64,000 bases of DNA from Alkalitalea saponilacus (GCF_900168165.1 NZ_FUYV01000005.1:155257-219256), one strand, 5' to 3'; numbered from the stretch's first letter, positions 1-9,260 are shown. Made by a program: numbers and translations. Notes: generated by a model from the letters alone, not told the origin.

Positions 1-171
1 ATCGTTCCCGTTCCATGTTGGCAGCATGTAATGATTTATCCCACCAATTTTTGTAACGGGATCCCAAAGGCATATGGCCACACACGATCCCAGAATGGTT
101 TTAACCACATAAGGCTCTTTACTGGCAAATAGCGTTGAAGGATATAAAAAATGTTGTAAATATTGGTTCAT
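1..171 (-). CDS. cheD: CheD, chemoreceptor glutamine deamidase (partial, C-terminal end outside window)
   Basis: Only the first 57 residues are in the window, and the gene continues past base 1. Translation from the ATG at 171-169 gives a CheD N-terminus. The GSCVAI motif holds the catalytic Cys, and GGINHYMLP holds the catalytic His. CheD deamidates or demethylates glutamines on chemoreceptor signalling helices and can act with CheC/CheY in adaptation. It is the last visible gene of the leftward chemotaxis operon, 12 bases after the kinase-like gene, so co-transcription is likely. The two motifs and their spacing make the family call firm. Activity of the full protein cannot be judged from a fragment. 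Confidence 0.88.
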   Translation of the reverse strand, partial: MNQYLQHFLYPSTLFASKEPYVVKTILGSCVAICLWDPVTKIGGINHYMLPTWNGND

Positions 172-183
172 TTATATGCGTCC

Positions 184-1083
184 TTAAAAAATCTCATCTT
201 CATCATCGAAGAAAATGTCATTTCCTTCGCCACTAAAGCCTTCAACTACATTTTTTGCTTCGGGAATTCTAACAGTAAAAGTAGAACCTTCTCCTTTTTT
301 ACTATCAATTTCGATGGTACCGCCCATAACATCCAGCAAAGCTTTGGTGATGGAAAGTCCCAGTCCGTGTCCCCGATTTATTGAGTTGATACCTGAATCA
401 AGACGCTTAAATCGTTCGAAAATTACTTTTTGATTTTTTTCGGATATACCGGTTCCGAAATCCTGTACTGCTATGTTGAGTGTATCTTCGTCAGCCGTCA
501 TCGTGATGATGACTTTACTGTTTTTATAACTGTATTTTAAAGCGTTATTGAGTAAGTTACTCATTATTAGCTTTAATTTTTCGTTGTCGGTTTTAAAATA
601 AAAGTTCTTTCCAAATCCATACTCAATTTCATAGTTGAACTCAATTTCAATCCCCATTTTGCGAGCAACCAGATTGAAGGCTTCAATGATGGTTTGCACA
701 ATGTTTCGAACGTTTACTTTTGCTACGTTGGGAACAACTTCGCCGGCTTCAATTTTTGCGGCAACGAAAATATTTCTAAGTTGAAAATCCAGGTTAAAAG
801 CCTCACTATGAATGAGTGCTACCATTGAAACAACTTTTTTCCAGTCATTTTTCTCAACCTGCAAAATAGATTTTGATAACCCCAGAATTGATGTGAACGG
901 GTTAACTATTTCGTTGGAAATATTAGAGATAAAATGACTCTTTAATGCTTCTGATTCTTTGAAACGCTTGGTAACATCTTGCAGTTCCTGAGTAAGAACA
1001 TTCACTTCCTTTTCGAACTTGGTGCGCTCCTGGAGTCTGTCTTTTAACTCCTTTAACAGTTGTCTGTCATTAATATTTGTCAT
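184..1083 (-). CDS. Histidine-kinase-like protein lacking the phosphoacceptor His
   Basis: A soluble 299-residue protein with a coiled-coil start (about 5-47), a DHp-like helix pair (45-110) and a HATPase_c domain (about 160-275). The ATPase part looks intact: the N box has N176 and N180, the G1 box reads QDFGTGIS (207-214), and the G2 box GHGLGLS is near 238-244. In the H box, SNISNEIVNP stands where active kinases have (M/I)SHE(I/L)xxP, so Asn57 (codon at 915-913) replaces the phosphoaccepting His. No sensor domain or membrane segment is seen. It sits between cheR and cheD in the chemotaxis operon. It may bind ATP and regulate CheA or an Hpt partner without autophosphorylating, which is inference. 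Confidence 0.8.
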   Translation of the reverse strand: MTNINDRQLLKELKDRLQERTKFEKEVNVLTQELQDVTKRFKESEALKSHFISNISNEIVNPFTSILGLSKSILQVEKNDWKKVVSMVALIHSEAFNLDFQLRNIFVAAKIEAGEVVPNVAKVNVRNIVQTIIEAFNLVARKMGIEIEFNYEIEYGFGKNFYFKTDNEKLKLIMSNLLNNALKYSYKNSKVIITMTADEDTLNIAVQDFGTGISEKNQKVIFERFKRLDSGINSINRGHGLGLSITKALLDVMGGTIEIDSKKGEGSTFTVRIPEAKNVVEGFSGEGNDIFFDDEDEIF

Positions 1084-1218
1084 AGTTCAGCGATTATAAA
1101 ATCTTATTTCTTTTCTGGTTTTGTTCTTTTGCTACGTATTAAAACCATATTGGTTTTAAATGATGATAAAAATTCATTAAAAAATCTTTCACCAGAGCTG
1201 TTTAGCACTGATTATATC

Positions 1219-2088
1219 CTATATTTTTTTAAATATGGTCGGTTTTATATGTTTTAGCGGAACATCCATCCCAGAAAGGGATTCAGAATGTCCTATAAAA
1301 AAATGCCCATCTTTTTTCAGATGTGTACACAATTTATTGATTACTTTTTCCTGGGTTGGCCGATCAAAGTATATCAGTACATTTCTGCAAAAAATTACAT
1401 CAAACATATCTTGTGCTCCATAGGATGTATCCATCAGGTTAAGATAACCCAGCTTTATGTTTTTTTGCAAATGTGGATGCACCCGAATTGTTTGATTATT
1501 AACATCCTTACTTTTAAGGAAATATTTCTTTTTAATATCCATTGGTATGGTTAAGGCCTTACTGGCCGGATAGATACCTCTGGCTGCTTTTTCAAGCATT
1601 TGTGTTGAAATATCAGTTCCCTGTATTTCGAATTTAAATGAGGGGTTAAGTCTTTGATATTCATTTAATACGATTGAAATCGTATAAGGTTCTTCGCCAC
1701 TTGAACACCCTGCGCTCCATATCTTTAATGGTTGATGCGTTGGGTTATTCTTAGAAAAATCTTGAAGAACGGTTTCATTTAAAAAAATGAAATGAACCGG
1801 TTCTCTGAAAAAATCTGTTTTATTGGTTGTTACTACATTTAAAAAATGAAGTAACTCTTTCTGTTGTCCATCCTTGCTAAAGAAATACTCTTTATACTCT
1901 GAATACGAATTCATTTTCAGTTCACGAATGCGCTTAAGCAATCGCCCCTGTAACATGATCCTTTTAATGGGAGGCATTTTTATGCCGTATTCTGAATATA
2001 TATATTGGCTAAATACCTGAAAATCTTTTTCTGATAATTCTGCCTTAAAACAATCCAGCCCGTTCGGATTTTGATTAATTGATGTCAT
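1219..2088 (-). CDS. cheR: CheR, chemoreceptor glutamate methyltransferase
   Basis: A 289-residue protein with the two CheR parts: an all-helical N-terminal domain (about 15-85) and a Rossmann SAM-binding domain. The SAM motif IWSAGCSSGEEPYTIS and the late motif FDVIFCRNVLIYFD are typical. It methylates glutamates on methyl-accepting proteins such as the one at 6409-8124, opposing CheB/CheD-type activities. No C-terminal TPR or pentapeptide-binding extension is visible. It lies 19 bases after a cheW and is followed by a 135-base spacer before the kinase-like gene. Length and motifs fit the family well. Confidence 0.93.
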   Translation of the reverse strand: MTSINQNPNGLDCFKAELSEKDFQVFSQYIYSEYGIKMPPIKRIMLQGRLLKRIRELKMNSYSEYKEYFFSKDGQQKELLHFLNVVTTNKTDFFREPVHFIFLNETVLQDFSKNNPTHQPLKIWSAGCSSGEEPYTISIVLNEYQRLNPSFKFEIQGTDISTQMLEKAARGIYPASKALTIPMDIKKKYFLKSKDVNNQTIRVHPHLQKNIKLGYLNLMDTSYGAQDMFDVIFCRNVLIYFDRPTQEKVINKLCTHLKKDGHFFIGHSESLSGMDVPLKHIKPTIFKKI

Positions 2089-2107
2089 TCGTGCTTTAAG
2101 CCGTATC

Positions 2108-2593
2108 TTATTTATTTTTTACTCCCTTTAAGATATCTGTCATTGCAATGATCTCTTTTTGGTTGAATACCATATCGGCATTTAAAACATAGATGAATTT
2201 ATCCTCACGTGTCAAGGTTGCATTGATATATGCCGGTTTATAGTCATCAGAAATGGTTTTCATTTCACTCTCCTCACACTCAATAACATCAGATACTGCA
2301 TCCACAAGCACAACAACCCTGTAGGTTTTTCCTAAAACATCACTCACAAGTTGTAATATAATCATACAAGTTGCTGCCTGAATTTCGACTGGAGCCATTC
2401 CAAACTTTAGGCCGGTATCAATAACAGGGATTACTTCCTGCTGATATTCAATAACGCCTTTTACAAACTCCAAAGACTGGGGTATTGCTTTTGGTTCCAT
2501 ATATTCCCTTATCTCAAGAACCTTGGCCACGTTAATTCCAAAGAGTTCACCGGCAATCTGAAATGTGAGATATGAATTTATTGTTAATGACAT
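2108..2593 (-). CDS. cheW: CheW-type coupling protein (second copy)
   Basis: A 161-residue single CheW (SH3-like double barrel) domain. The start TFQIAGELFGINVAKVLEI and the segment FVKGVIEYQQEVIPVID match the family. It is expected to link the chemoreceptor tip to the CheA P5 domain in the cytoplasmic array. It differs clearly from the other CheW encoded just upstream (2614-3066). Two CheW paralogues in one operon suggest different positions in the array, for example CheA-bound and CheW-ring roles, though this is only inference. Spacing to the neighbours is about 20 bases on each side, consistent with one transcript. Confidence 0.9.
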   Translation of the reverse strand: MSLTINSYLTFQIAGELFGINVAKVLEIREYMEPKAIPQSLEFVKGVIEYQQEVIPVIDTGLKFGMAPVEIQAATCMIILQLVSDVLGKTYRVVVLVDAVSDVIECEESEMKTISDDYKPAYINATLTREDKFIYVLNADMVFNQKEIIAMTDILKGVKNK

Positions 2594-2613
2594 ACTAAAC
2601 TTATATTGTCTGG

Positions 2614-3066
2614 TTATTTTTCTATTATTTCTGCCAAGTTATTCATATCGATGATATGAATAAACTCATCGTTAATTAATAGGGTTCCTTCAAAAGACTC
2701 AATGAGTCCTTTTTTCCCATCCAAAACTGTTTCTTTCAGTTCAGAACTTTTGGTTTCTATCACTTCCTTAACTATGTCAACCATAATTCCCACCCTTGAG
2801 TCCTGATTATTGGCAGGATTGATAACAATAATTGAGTTATCCTGGTTGGAAGTGATGTCCTCCTTACCCATAATAATTCTCATGTCGGCTACGGGAATTA
2901 TATTTCCATGCAGATTTATAATTCCTTTAATAAATTCCGGTGCATTAGGCACCGGAGTAATATTCTCCGGAACCTCAAGTATGTGATCAACCTTAAGGGC
3001 GTTAACAGCGAAGGTATCCTCCTGTATCTGAAATGATAATAGTGTTATTTCCTGCACATCTTCCAT
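2614..3066 (-). CDS. cheW: CheW coupling protein (first copy)
   Basis: A 150-residue CheW-domain protein. Hallmarks are SFQIQEDTFAVNALKVDHILE, with the first strand and the adjacent helix, and FIKGIINLHGNIIPVADMR, the most conserved part of CheW. It couples receptors to CheA and controls kinase activity. It comes directly after cheA (27-base gap) and before the second cheW (20-base gap). FIKGIINLHGNIIPV is closer to textbook CheW than the corresponding stretch of the 2108-2593 protein, so this copy is the more likely canonical scaffold. Confidence 0.93.
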   Translation of the reverse strand: MEDVQEITLLSFQIQEDTFAVNALKVDHILEVPENITPVPNAPEFIKGIINLHGNIIPVADMRIIMGKEDITSNQDNSIIVINPANNQDSRVGIMVDIVKEVIETKSSELKETVLDGKKGLIESFEGTLLINDEFIHIIDMNNLAEIIEK

Positions 3067-3093
3067 ATTGGTATCTACTCCTCTTGTTTAATA

Positions 3094-5139
3094 TTAACCG
3101 GCAACCTTTTTGCTCTTCCTTTCCATGAGCAGGCGTGATGTATCCACTACCATCGCCAGAGTGCCGTCTCCCATAATCGTAGCTCCAGAAAGTATTTCCT
3201 GTTTTTTGAGGTATCTGCCTAATGGTTTTACCACTGTCTGATATTCTCCAATAACGCTATCAACAATGACTCCTGTTATTCTATCCTCAGCTTTAATCAT
3301 AACCATTTGTATTACATCATGCTCTACTTCTGGTGCGTTAAAAACTTTTCTCAGGTCGATGTATGGGATTTGTTCTTTGTCAAGAACAACCACATTGTTA
3401 AATGATTTTTTTAACTGGGAAGGATCCAGTGCATGAATTTTATCTATGGCAGATATCGGAATAACATATTGATTTGCACCTACTTTAACCAACAATCCAT
3501 CGATGATGGATAGGGTCAGTGGCAGTCTGATTGTGATGGTTGTTCCTTTACCTTTTTCGGTGTCAATTGAAACCTCACCTCGGATGTTGGCAATTTTTCT
3601 TCGGACAACGTCCATACCCACACCACGTCCTGATACATCTGAGACAGCATCTTTTGTACTAAACCCACTGACAAAAAGAAGATCAAGCACCTCTTTATCA
3701 GTCAAAACAGCATTCTGATCAACGATCTCTTTACTGATGGCTTTCTGACGAATATATTCAAGATCCATCCCCTTACCGTCGTCTGATACTTCAATAATAA
3801 CATTTGCTCCTGAGTGGAACGCTTTAAAAAGGATGGTTCCTTTAGGTGATTTTCCTGAAGAAATCCGTTCCTCGGGTAGTTCAATACCGTGGTCAATTGA
3901 ATTACGCAAAATGTGAAGTAGCGGATCGGTAAGATGTTCAATGATGTTTTTGTCCAACTCCAGGTCACCACCTTCAATTACAAAGTCAATATCTTTTCCC
4001 TGATCTTTAGACAAGTCCCTAACCAATCTCTGAAAGCGCATAAGTTCGCTCTGAAGCGGTATCAGACTAATGTCAAAAGCATTTTCTCTAAGCTGACGGG
4101 ATAATTTTTGAATGTTTTCAGAAAGGCTGACGATTACCGGATCTTCGTTGCTCTCAGAATACAGACTTAGCTGAGCCTGTATGGTAACCAACTCGCTTAC
4201 TAGTGTAACCAACTCATCAATTTTGTGAGAGGCTACTCTAATGCTGGAAATCTTGTGCTCCTTTATAGCGGTAATTTTCTTTTTCTCTTCTCCGGATTCA
4301 AGTTCTTGTGATGAAGGCTTTAATTGGCTCAGAGATTGAAAATCTTCTATTTTAAGAAGACTGTTTCCTTTCCTTGCTTTTTTAATGATTTCAATACACT
4401 CCGGCTTTTGGAGAATATTGGAATCTGCAATCAGGTCAATTTGAAGTTCGCACTCGTCTTCAACAAAAATGAATACATCTTTAATTTCGTTTAATGATTC
4501 GGATGTATTCAGTAGGATTTGCCACAGACAATAGTTGGCAGTAATATCAATTAATTCAAGCGAGGGAACTTTGTGTGTATAGGCAATGGATATAGCTTCA
4601 CCCAAAGCATGTATGTCATCCAGAAGATAAAGAGGGTTGGTTCCGTTTTGTAACAACTCCTCTTGAGGGATGAAATTAATCAGATATGTTTTGCTCTCAC
4701 TTATTTCATCATTGATGTTTTGCGAATCAACTGTACTATGAACAGAAAGTGTAGATGCTGAGTCAGATAGAACAGACTGCAACCTTAAAATAAACTGATT
4801 GTGCCCCTTTAACTCTTGCTCATCGGTTAAATCTCCAGTTTTTATGAGATTTTTGATGTGATCGATTGCTGAGAAAGTCAGCGTTATCAGATCAGATGTA
4901 ACCGCAAGTTTATTATTTCTAACCCAATCGAAAATAGTTTCCAGGTGATGCGTAAAGTCACTTAAGTGGTTAAAGCCAAACATAGCTCCTCCTCCTTTCA
5001 GGGAGTGCATCGCCCTGAAAATTCTTTCAATGAGCTCTTTGTTTTCCAGGTCTTTTTCAAGAAGGAAGAGAGATTCTTCCAAATCCTGGAGGTTGTCCAT
5101 TGATTCCTCTACAAATTTCGCTTTAAACTTATCTAACAT
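3094..5139 (-). CDS. cheA: CheA, chemotaxis sensor histidine kinase
   Basis: A 681-residue CheA. The P1 Hpt domain (1-105) carries the phosphoaccepting His45 in AMHSLKGGGAMFGF. Residues about 150-235 form a regulatory region ending in FIFVED, as in many non-enteric CheAs. The dimerisation helices span about 295-370. The HATPase has its N box at LRNSIDHG (N413, H417), G1 at SDDGKGMD and G2 at GRGVGMD. A C-terminal CheW-like P5 domain starts near 540. It autophosphorylates in response to receptors and passes phosphate to CheY (5520-5885). All catalytic boxes are present, so this is the active kinase of the cluster, unlike the His-less protein at 184-1083. It is flanked by an Hpt-like gene and cheW. 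Confidence 0.95.
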   Translation of the reverse strand: MLDKFKAKFVEESMDNLQDLEESLFLLEKDLENKELIERIFRAMHSLKGGGAMFGFNHLSDFTHHLETIFDWVRNNKLAVTSDLITLTFSAIDHIKNLIKTGDLTDEQELKGHNQFILRLQSVLSDSASTLSVHSTVDSQNINDEISESKTYLINFIPQEELLQNGTNPLYLLDDIHALGEAISIAYTHKVPSLELIDITANYCLWQILLNTSESLNEIKDVFIFVEDECELQIDLIADSNILQKPECIEIIKKARKGNSLLKIEDFQSLSQLKPSSQELESGEEKKKITAIKEHKISSIRVASHKIDELVTLVSELVTIQAQLSLYSESNEDPVIVSLSENIQKLSRQLRENAFDISLIPLQSELMRFQRLVRDLSKDQGKDIDFVIEGGDLELDKNIIEHLTDPLLHILRNSIDHGIELPEERISSGKSPKGTILFKAFHSGANVIIEVSDDGKGMDLEYIRQKAISKEIVDQNAVLTDKEVLDLLFVSGFSTKDAVSDVSGRGVGMDVVRRKIANIRGEVSIDTEKGKGTTITIRLPLTLSIIDGLLVKVGANQYVIPISAIDKIHALDPSQLKKSFNNVVVLDKEQIPYIDLRKVFNAPEVEHDVIQMVMIKAEDRITGVIVDSVIGEYQTVVKPLGRYLKKQEILSGATIMGDGTLAMVVDTSRLLMERKSKKVAG

Positions 5140-5174
5140 GAATTATGCAATTTGGCCTTAAAATGATTTTATCC

Positions 5175-5510
5175 TTATTGTTGTGGCACCTGGGTTTGAT
5201 TTTCCTCAGTAATACAGTCGATCATGAAGTCTATCGTTCTTTTCGTTTGCCATAAAAGTTGTAAGCTGACTTCTTTTTCTCCGGATCGGATCTCGTAGAA
5301 AGTTTTTTCCAGTTTACGTGATATTTTTGATGACATATCAAAGCCCAACATTGGGCCGGTTCCACTTAATTGATGCGAAACAGAAAAGATTCTATCAACA
5401 AGCAAGGACTTTCTATCAGCATCAATAACTTGAGCAGATAAATCAGAGCTGATGTTTTTCAGCTCCTGCAGAGTCTCCTTGTAAAATTGTTGTTTAATTT
5501 CTGTTAACAT
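5175..5510 (-). CDS. Stand-alone Hpt-like protein in the che operon
   Basis: A 111-residue helical protein. The stretch SVSHQLSGTGPMLGFDMS (44-61) aligns with the CheA Hpt motif HSLKGGGAMFGF, placing His46 at the phosphoacceptor position. The usual lysine two residues before the Gly (HxxKG) is replaced by Ser (HQLSG). The rest (MSSKISRKLEKTFYEIRSG) also follows the CheA P1 helices, so it probably arose from a P1-like domain. It may be a phosphate sink or shuttle for the adjacent CheY, or a P1 decoy. It starts 10 bases after cheY and ends 35 bases before cheA. Function is inferred from fold resemblance only. Confidence 0.7.
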   Translation of the reverse strand: MLTEIKQQFYKETLQELKNISSDLSAQVIDADRKSLLVDRIFSVSHQLSGTGPMLGFDMSSKISRKLEKTFYEIRSGEKEVSLQLLWQTKRTIDFMIDCITEENQTQVPQQ

Positions 5511-5519
5511 GCGATTCTT

Positions 5520-5885
5520 TTAACGAATAACTCTTGATATTGCCGATAAAAGTTTAGCTGGAACGAATGGTTTAATAATCCATCCGGTAGCTCCGGCTTC
5601 CTTAGCTTCCATCTTTTTTGCTGCTTGTGATTCAGTGGTTAGAAAAAGAATTGGAATATGTTTGTAATTTTCCATTTCTCTGACTTTTCTGATCAGTCCC
5701 AGGCCATCAAGATTAGGCATGTGTAAATCGGTAATGATGATGTCGATATGTCGCCCGTCAAGAAATTTTAGGGCATCTTCACCATCTACACCAACTAAAA
5801 CATCATAACCTTCGTTCTGAAGGGTAAAGTTAACTACTTCCCGGATACTTTCGGAGTCATCAACGATAAGTACGGTCTTTGCCAT
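5520..5885 (-). CDS. cheY: CheY-type single-domain response regulator
   Basis: A 121-residue receiver domain with nothing attached. The acidic pocket is D9/D10 (LIVDDSES), the phosphoacceptor is D53 (IITDLHMPNLDG), the switch Thr is at 83-84 (FLTTES), and the invariant Lys is K105 (WIIKPF). It is expected to be phosphorylated by CheA and to act on the motility output, or to shuttle phosphate in the relay. It lies between the STAS gene (25-base gap) and the Hpt-like gene (10 bases). All key residues are present. Confidence 0.93.
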   Translation of the reverse strand: MAKTVLIVDDSESIREVVNFTLQNEGYDVLVGVDGEDALKFLDGRHIDIIITDLHMPNLDGLGLIRKVREMENYKHIPILFLTTESQAAKKMEAKEAGATGWIIKPFVPAKLLSAISRVIR

Positions 5886-5909
5886 AATTGTATGCAGTTT
5901 TAAATTGTT

Positions 5910-6218
5910 TTAATTTATATAATTACTAAATCCTGCGTTTTTAAGTAATGCACTTAAATCTTCAGGGAGTTTCATCGAAAAGCTTACCTCATAGCCGTTT
6001 TTTTTGCCACTGTTTTTTATAGATTGAAGCAACTGAATGAATGTCAGATCAATGTTGTCTACATCTTTAACAGAGACACTAACTGATTTTGGATTTTTGA
6101 TGTGGCTCTTAATATCCTCAGTTATCTTTTTAATTGAATTGATGGTTAACTGGCCGCTTAGAGCAATATCCAATTGTCCATTATTCTCTTTAAAGTCAAC
6201 ATTAAAATTTTCTGTCAT
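5910..6218 (-). CDS. STAS-domain protein, first gene of the che operon
   Basis: A 102-residue protein of alternating strands and helices, with a STAS-like pattern: LDIALSGQLTINSIKKI at the start, then SVSVKDVDNIDLTFIQLLQSIKNSG. In anti-sigma-factor antagonists a Ser follows the Asp in the D(S)xG segment. Here the segment reads NIDLTFIQ, so Thr may take that place. STAS proteins usually bind other signalling proteins and can be controlled by phosphorylation. Its position at the head of the chemotaxis operon suggests a partner of the kinase-like protein or of the array. The spacer to the upstream MCP gene is 190 bases, where a promoter is expected. Confidence 0.7.
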   Translation of the reverse strand: MTENFNVDFKENNGQLDIALSGQLTINSIKKITEDIKSHIKNPKSVSVSVKDVDNIDLTFIQLLQSIKNSGKKNGYEVSFSMKLPEDLSALLKNAGFSNYIN

Positions 6219-6408
6219 ATTGTTTCGTTTTATTTATGAAACCACATCAACTTGTTAACAGTGCTCAATTCAAAATAAATTTTGACCTGTTTAAGTCGGT
6301 TTTCGATGTTTAAATACTATAGTTTTCTACAGCTTGTATTACAGGAGCTCGATTCATTATATTATTTAACTGATCAATTTAATAAAAAAAGTCGTTAAAT
6401 AGATACGT

Positions 6409-8124
6409 TTAGAACTTCTCATAGTTATCCAGGTCAAATTCTTTTCCCAGATTAGACAAGTTCGGCTTATGCTGAACCCCTTTACCTTTGTCTTTCTGTG
6501 TAGAATCTGTAACTTTTTTCTCTGTACTTATTTTATTTTCAATTGAAGCTTCTTGCTTTGCTTCCTTGATAATCTCCTCTTCTTTTTCCTGGCCAATTTT
6601 GAAATAGCTCACGGCTTTTTGGAGGTTTTCTGCAAGATCTGCCAGTTGCTCAGAACTTTGCGTAAGCTCATCAGAACTAGAGGCATTTTCCTGTGTAATC
6701 ATGTTCAACTGTTGCATGGCCTGATTTATCTGATCTGCCCCTGTCTTTTGTTCCATGCTTGCTGCTGCAATCTCCTTAATCAGAAGGGTGGTTTTCTCAA
6801 TGTCAGGAACAAGCATTCGTGCTTTTTCTCCAGCTTCCTGTGACACCTTTAAACCTTTAGTTACCAATGTTACAATTTCGTCTGCAGCTGTTTTACTTCT
6901 TTCAGCAAGTTTTCTTACTTCTGCTGCTACAACGGAGAAACCACGACCATGTTCTCCCGCTCTGGCCGCCTCAACGGCAGCATTTAATGCAAGAATATTG
7001 GTTTGAAAGGCAATATCACTGATCATTGATATTTTTTCTGAGATAGCGCTCATAGCTTTTGCAGCTTCTGAACTTAATTCATTGGCAACGTTTACGTCTT
7101 TAGCCGTTTCAACAGTGATTTTTTCAGTTTGAATTGCATTATCTGTATTCTGATCAATGTTGGCAACCATCTCTTCGATGGAGGTTGACACCTCCTCTGC
7201 TGAAGCAGCCTGATCAGCTGAACCTCTGGAGAGTTGTAAAGAACTGCTTTTTACAGTGCCGCTTGAATATACAAGACTGGAAGCATTTTCTTTAATAGAC
7301 AGGACTGTGTTTTTTAGGTTTATGGCCATGTTGCTTAGCTCTTTCGCAAGGATGCCAATTTCATCTTCCTGATCAACTTCTACTTTCGCAGTTAAATCTC
7401 CTGTTCCAATGGCTTTGGCAAATGCAACACCTTTTGTAAGAGGTTGAACTATTGATGAGTATAGTAACCATGCAATGGCAAGAGCTGCAAGCACAAGTAC
7501 CAATCCCATTATGATTACCACCCATGTTAGTGTGGCAAAAGCAGTTCTCATGTCGTCAAGCGCCTCTTCATTTAACTGGTTGTATTTATTAGAAAGTTCT
7601 AAAATATCAGCTGCTATTTCATCCGAAAGTCTCATAATTCCTCGCCCTTCCATGACCATGTCTTCAGCCTGAAAGAATATCATTACATCTTCGTATGCTT
7701 CAAATGAATTAAGGCTTTCCATTACTTCTCTTTGCATAGCAAGCATGGAATCAATAGAATGAAAAATTTCATGAATTTCTTCAACATCTTCCTGGTCTCT
7801 CCATCTTTCAGTGATAGATTCAATGATTCCTTTAAGTTCAGGCCAATGTACTCTGTGAAGATTATCTAGCCTGATTTTATCCGGAGTTCCTGGTTGGTTA
7901 TCAACAAAAACCCAGTTTCTGATTAGCATCTTACTTTGGGTTATCATCATGTCAAGTTCACCTAAATGTTGAACTGTAGGACTATAAATCCCGGTAACCT
8001 GATTGTTGAGATTTGTGCTTCGTACGAGTGTGGTGATGGTTAAGATGCTATTCAGCAACACAACGACTAATATTAGTCCAAACCCATAAAGGAGTTTTTG
8101 GCCAATGTTTAGTTTGATCTTCAT
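6409..8124 (-). CDS. Methyl-accepting chemotaxis protein
   Basis: A 571-residue transmembrane receptor. TM1 spans about 11-31 and TM2 about 199-222. A periplasmic region of about 165 residues lies between them, rich in helix and consistent with a 4-helix-bundle sensor. A HAMP domain follows (about 224-275), then a long cytoplasmic coiled coil with the conserved hairpin tip near 371-396 ([20 protein letters not shown], then GEHGRGF). The tail after about 525 is charged and low-complexity. It signals to the CheA/CheW proteins encoded downstream on the same strand. Separation by 190 bases suggests its own promoter or a read-through arrangement. The ligand cannot be deduced. Confidence 0.95.
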   Translation of the reverse strand: MKIKLNIGQKLLYGFGLILVVVLLNSILTITTLVRSTNLNNQVTGIYSPTVQHLGELDMMITQSKMLIRNWVFVDNQPGTPDKIRLDNLHRVHWPELKGIIESITERWRDQEDVEEIHEIFHSIDSMLAMQREVMESLNSFEAYEDVMIFFQAEDMVMEGRGIMRLSDEIAADILELSNKYNQLNEEALDDMRTAFATLTWVVIIMGLVLVLAALAIAWLLYSSIVQPLTKGVAFAKAIGTGDLTAKVEVDQEDEIGILAKELSNMAINLKNTVLSIKENASSLVYSSGTVKSSSLQLSRGSADQAASAEEVSTSIEEMVANIDQNTDNAIQTEKITVETAKDVNVANELSSEAAKAMSAISEKISMISDIAFQTNILALNAAVEAARAGEHGRGFSVVAAEVRKLAERSKTAADEIVTLVTKGLKVSQEAGEKARMLVPDIEKTTLLIKEIAAASMEQKTGADQINQAMQQLNMITQENASSSDELTQSSEQLADLAENLQKAVSYFKIGQEKEEEIIKEAKQEASIENKISTEKKVTDSTQKDKGKGVQHKPNLSNLGKEFDLDNYEKF

Positions 8125-8429
8125 CTGATTAATTTATTTAAGTTTATCTATCACTCTGTTTTAATAATTATTGAACGTTGAGTTCAATAATTAGTCGTCA
8201 CATTGTTTAATGAATTATTAAAAGTAATAAATATTAAAATATGACTGAAGATCAATGAGAAATAAAATCATTAATCTATTTTACATAAGGGTATTAAAGT
8301 AACGCCGACAAGTTACTAATTTTATATCAGACGCTTAATCCCTTTATTGAAAAATCGTTTTATCCGTTTATCAATAAAGGGATGATTTATATATATATAC
8401 CTTATATTTTGTATCAAAACCTATGTCTG
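8125..8429. other. AT-rich spacer with a 13-bp inverted repeat
   Basis: No credible gene is seen in these 305 bases. The main structure is a perfect 13-bp inverted repeat, atccctttattga at 8338-8350 and tcaataaagggat at 8371-8383, with a 20-base loop. It lies 47 bases past the stop of the leftward YfiR gene and 214 bases upstream of the MCP start. No U-tract follows on either strand, so it is not a standard intrinsic terminator. It could be an mRNA-stabilising structure or a protein-binding site. Confidence 0.45.
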
Positions 8430-8945
8430 TTATAGATTTATGGCAGCTGCCATTCCCTCCAGGCGCGAGCTGAATTGCAGTCCTACTCTGGCAGCATTAG
8501 CTCTGTGTAACTCAAAACGTAATGCATTATCCCGAATTACAAAATTAATTGCTGCTCCATGGTTTGTCGCTCCTTCTGCTTCTGCAATAATCAAACTGTT
8601 GGCTTGAAGAGCCTTGTCAATCAGCAAATCAGAGTTTGCCCTGATGTTGGTCGTATTTGAAACAAATATTACCTGGCAACCTTCAACCTCATCAATACTG
8701 CGATACTCACGTACAACAATATCCTGAAAGCCAAATTTTTTTCCTTCGGATTGTTCTCGTATATGATCAGCAACCTCTCGATTTCTGACCACCCCAATGA
8801 CAAAATCTCCCTGCAGTGAACTCTCAGGCCATCCAATATAGCGGATGAAGTTCAGCGTAAAAACTGCCTTAAAACGAGCTTCCTGTGCAACCATCGTAAA
8901 CATGGGAAGCGTTAACAGCAATAATAATAAATAAATCTTTTTCAT
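8430..8945 (-). CDS. YfiR/DUF4154-family periplasmic protein
   Basis: A 171-residue exported protein with an N-terminal signal peptide (about 1-20, cleaved near VAQEA). The body fits the YfiR (DUF4154) family: FKAVFTLNFIRYIGWPES near the start, QVIFVSN in the middle, and AAINFVIRDNALRFELHRAN then GLQFSSRLEG at the end. In Pseudomonas, YfiR sits in the periplasm and represses the diguanylate cyclase YfiN. In Bacteroidota, relatives often sit beside sensor kinases. Here it is upstream of the MCP, so a role in envelope sensing is plausible but unproven. No YfiN partner is visible in the window. Confidence 0.8.
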   Translation of the reverse strand: MKKIYLLLLLLTLPMFTMVAQEARFKAVFTLNFIRYIGWPESSLQGDFVIGVVRNREVADHIREQSEGKKFGFQDIVVREYRSIDEVEGCQVIFVSNTTNIRANSDLLIDKALQANSLIIAEAEGATNHGAAINFVIRDNALRFELHRANAARVGLQFSSRLEGMAAAINL

Positions 8946-9260
8946 ATTACCCGTTCTTTATATTCTTTCTACCTGTGTCATATTACGAAGTTCTTCTTTT
9001 TTGGTTTCTATTTTTTGATAGTTTGTTATTAGTGGCATGAATTTTGGGTGTTTTAAGATCAGGTAAAGATGTGTTAAAGCGTAGAAAAACAGATAGATAA
9101 TATGGTTGTCAATTATTATTCCAAAACTATGTAAATAATTCTTATTATTTATAAAATGCAAAGTTGGAACTATAGCAATTTTATATCGAGGCATTGATTT
9201 TTTCGTTAAATTCGCATCATTTTTTGTTGATTTGTTTAAAAACTACTTTTTGTTGATTTT
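8946..9260. other. Divergent spacer, no gene supported
   Basis: These 315 AT-rich bases separate the leftward YfiR gene from the rightward MMPL exporter. A 78-codon leftward open frame (8958-9194) has no recognisable domain and unusual composition, and I do not accept it as a gene. Promoters for both flanking genes must lie here, but no clean TAnnTTTG box stands out. The nearest candidate is tactttttg, about 20 bases before the exporter start, with one base too many in the spacer. Confidence 0.5.

Noticed and set aside
8958..9194. 78-codon leftward frame in the spacer
   Set aside because: No recognisable domain, AT-driven composition and a divergent promoter region; likely chance.
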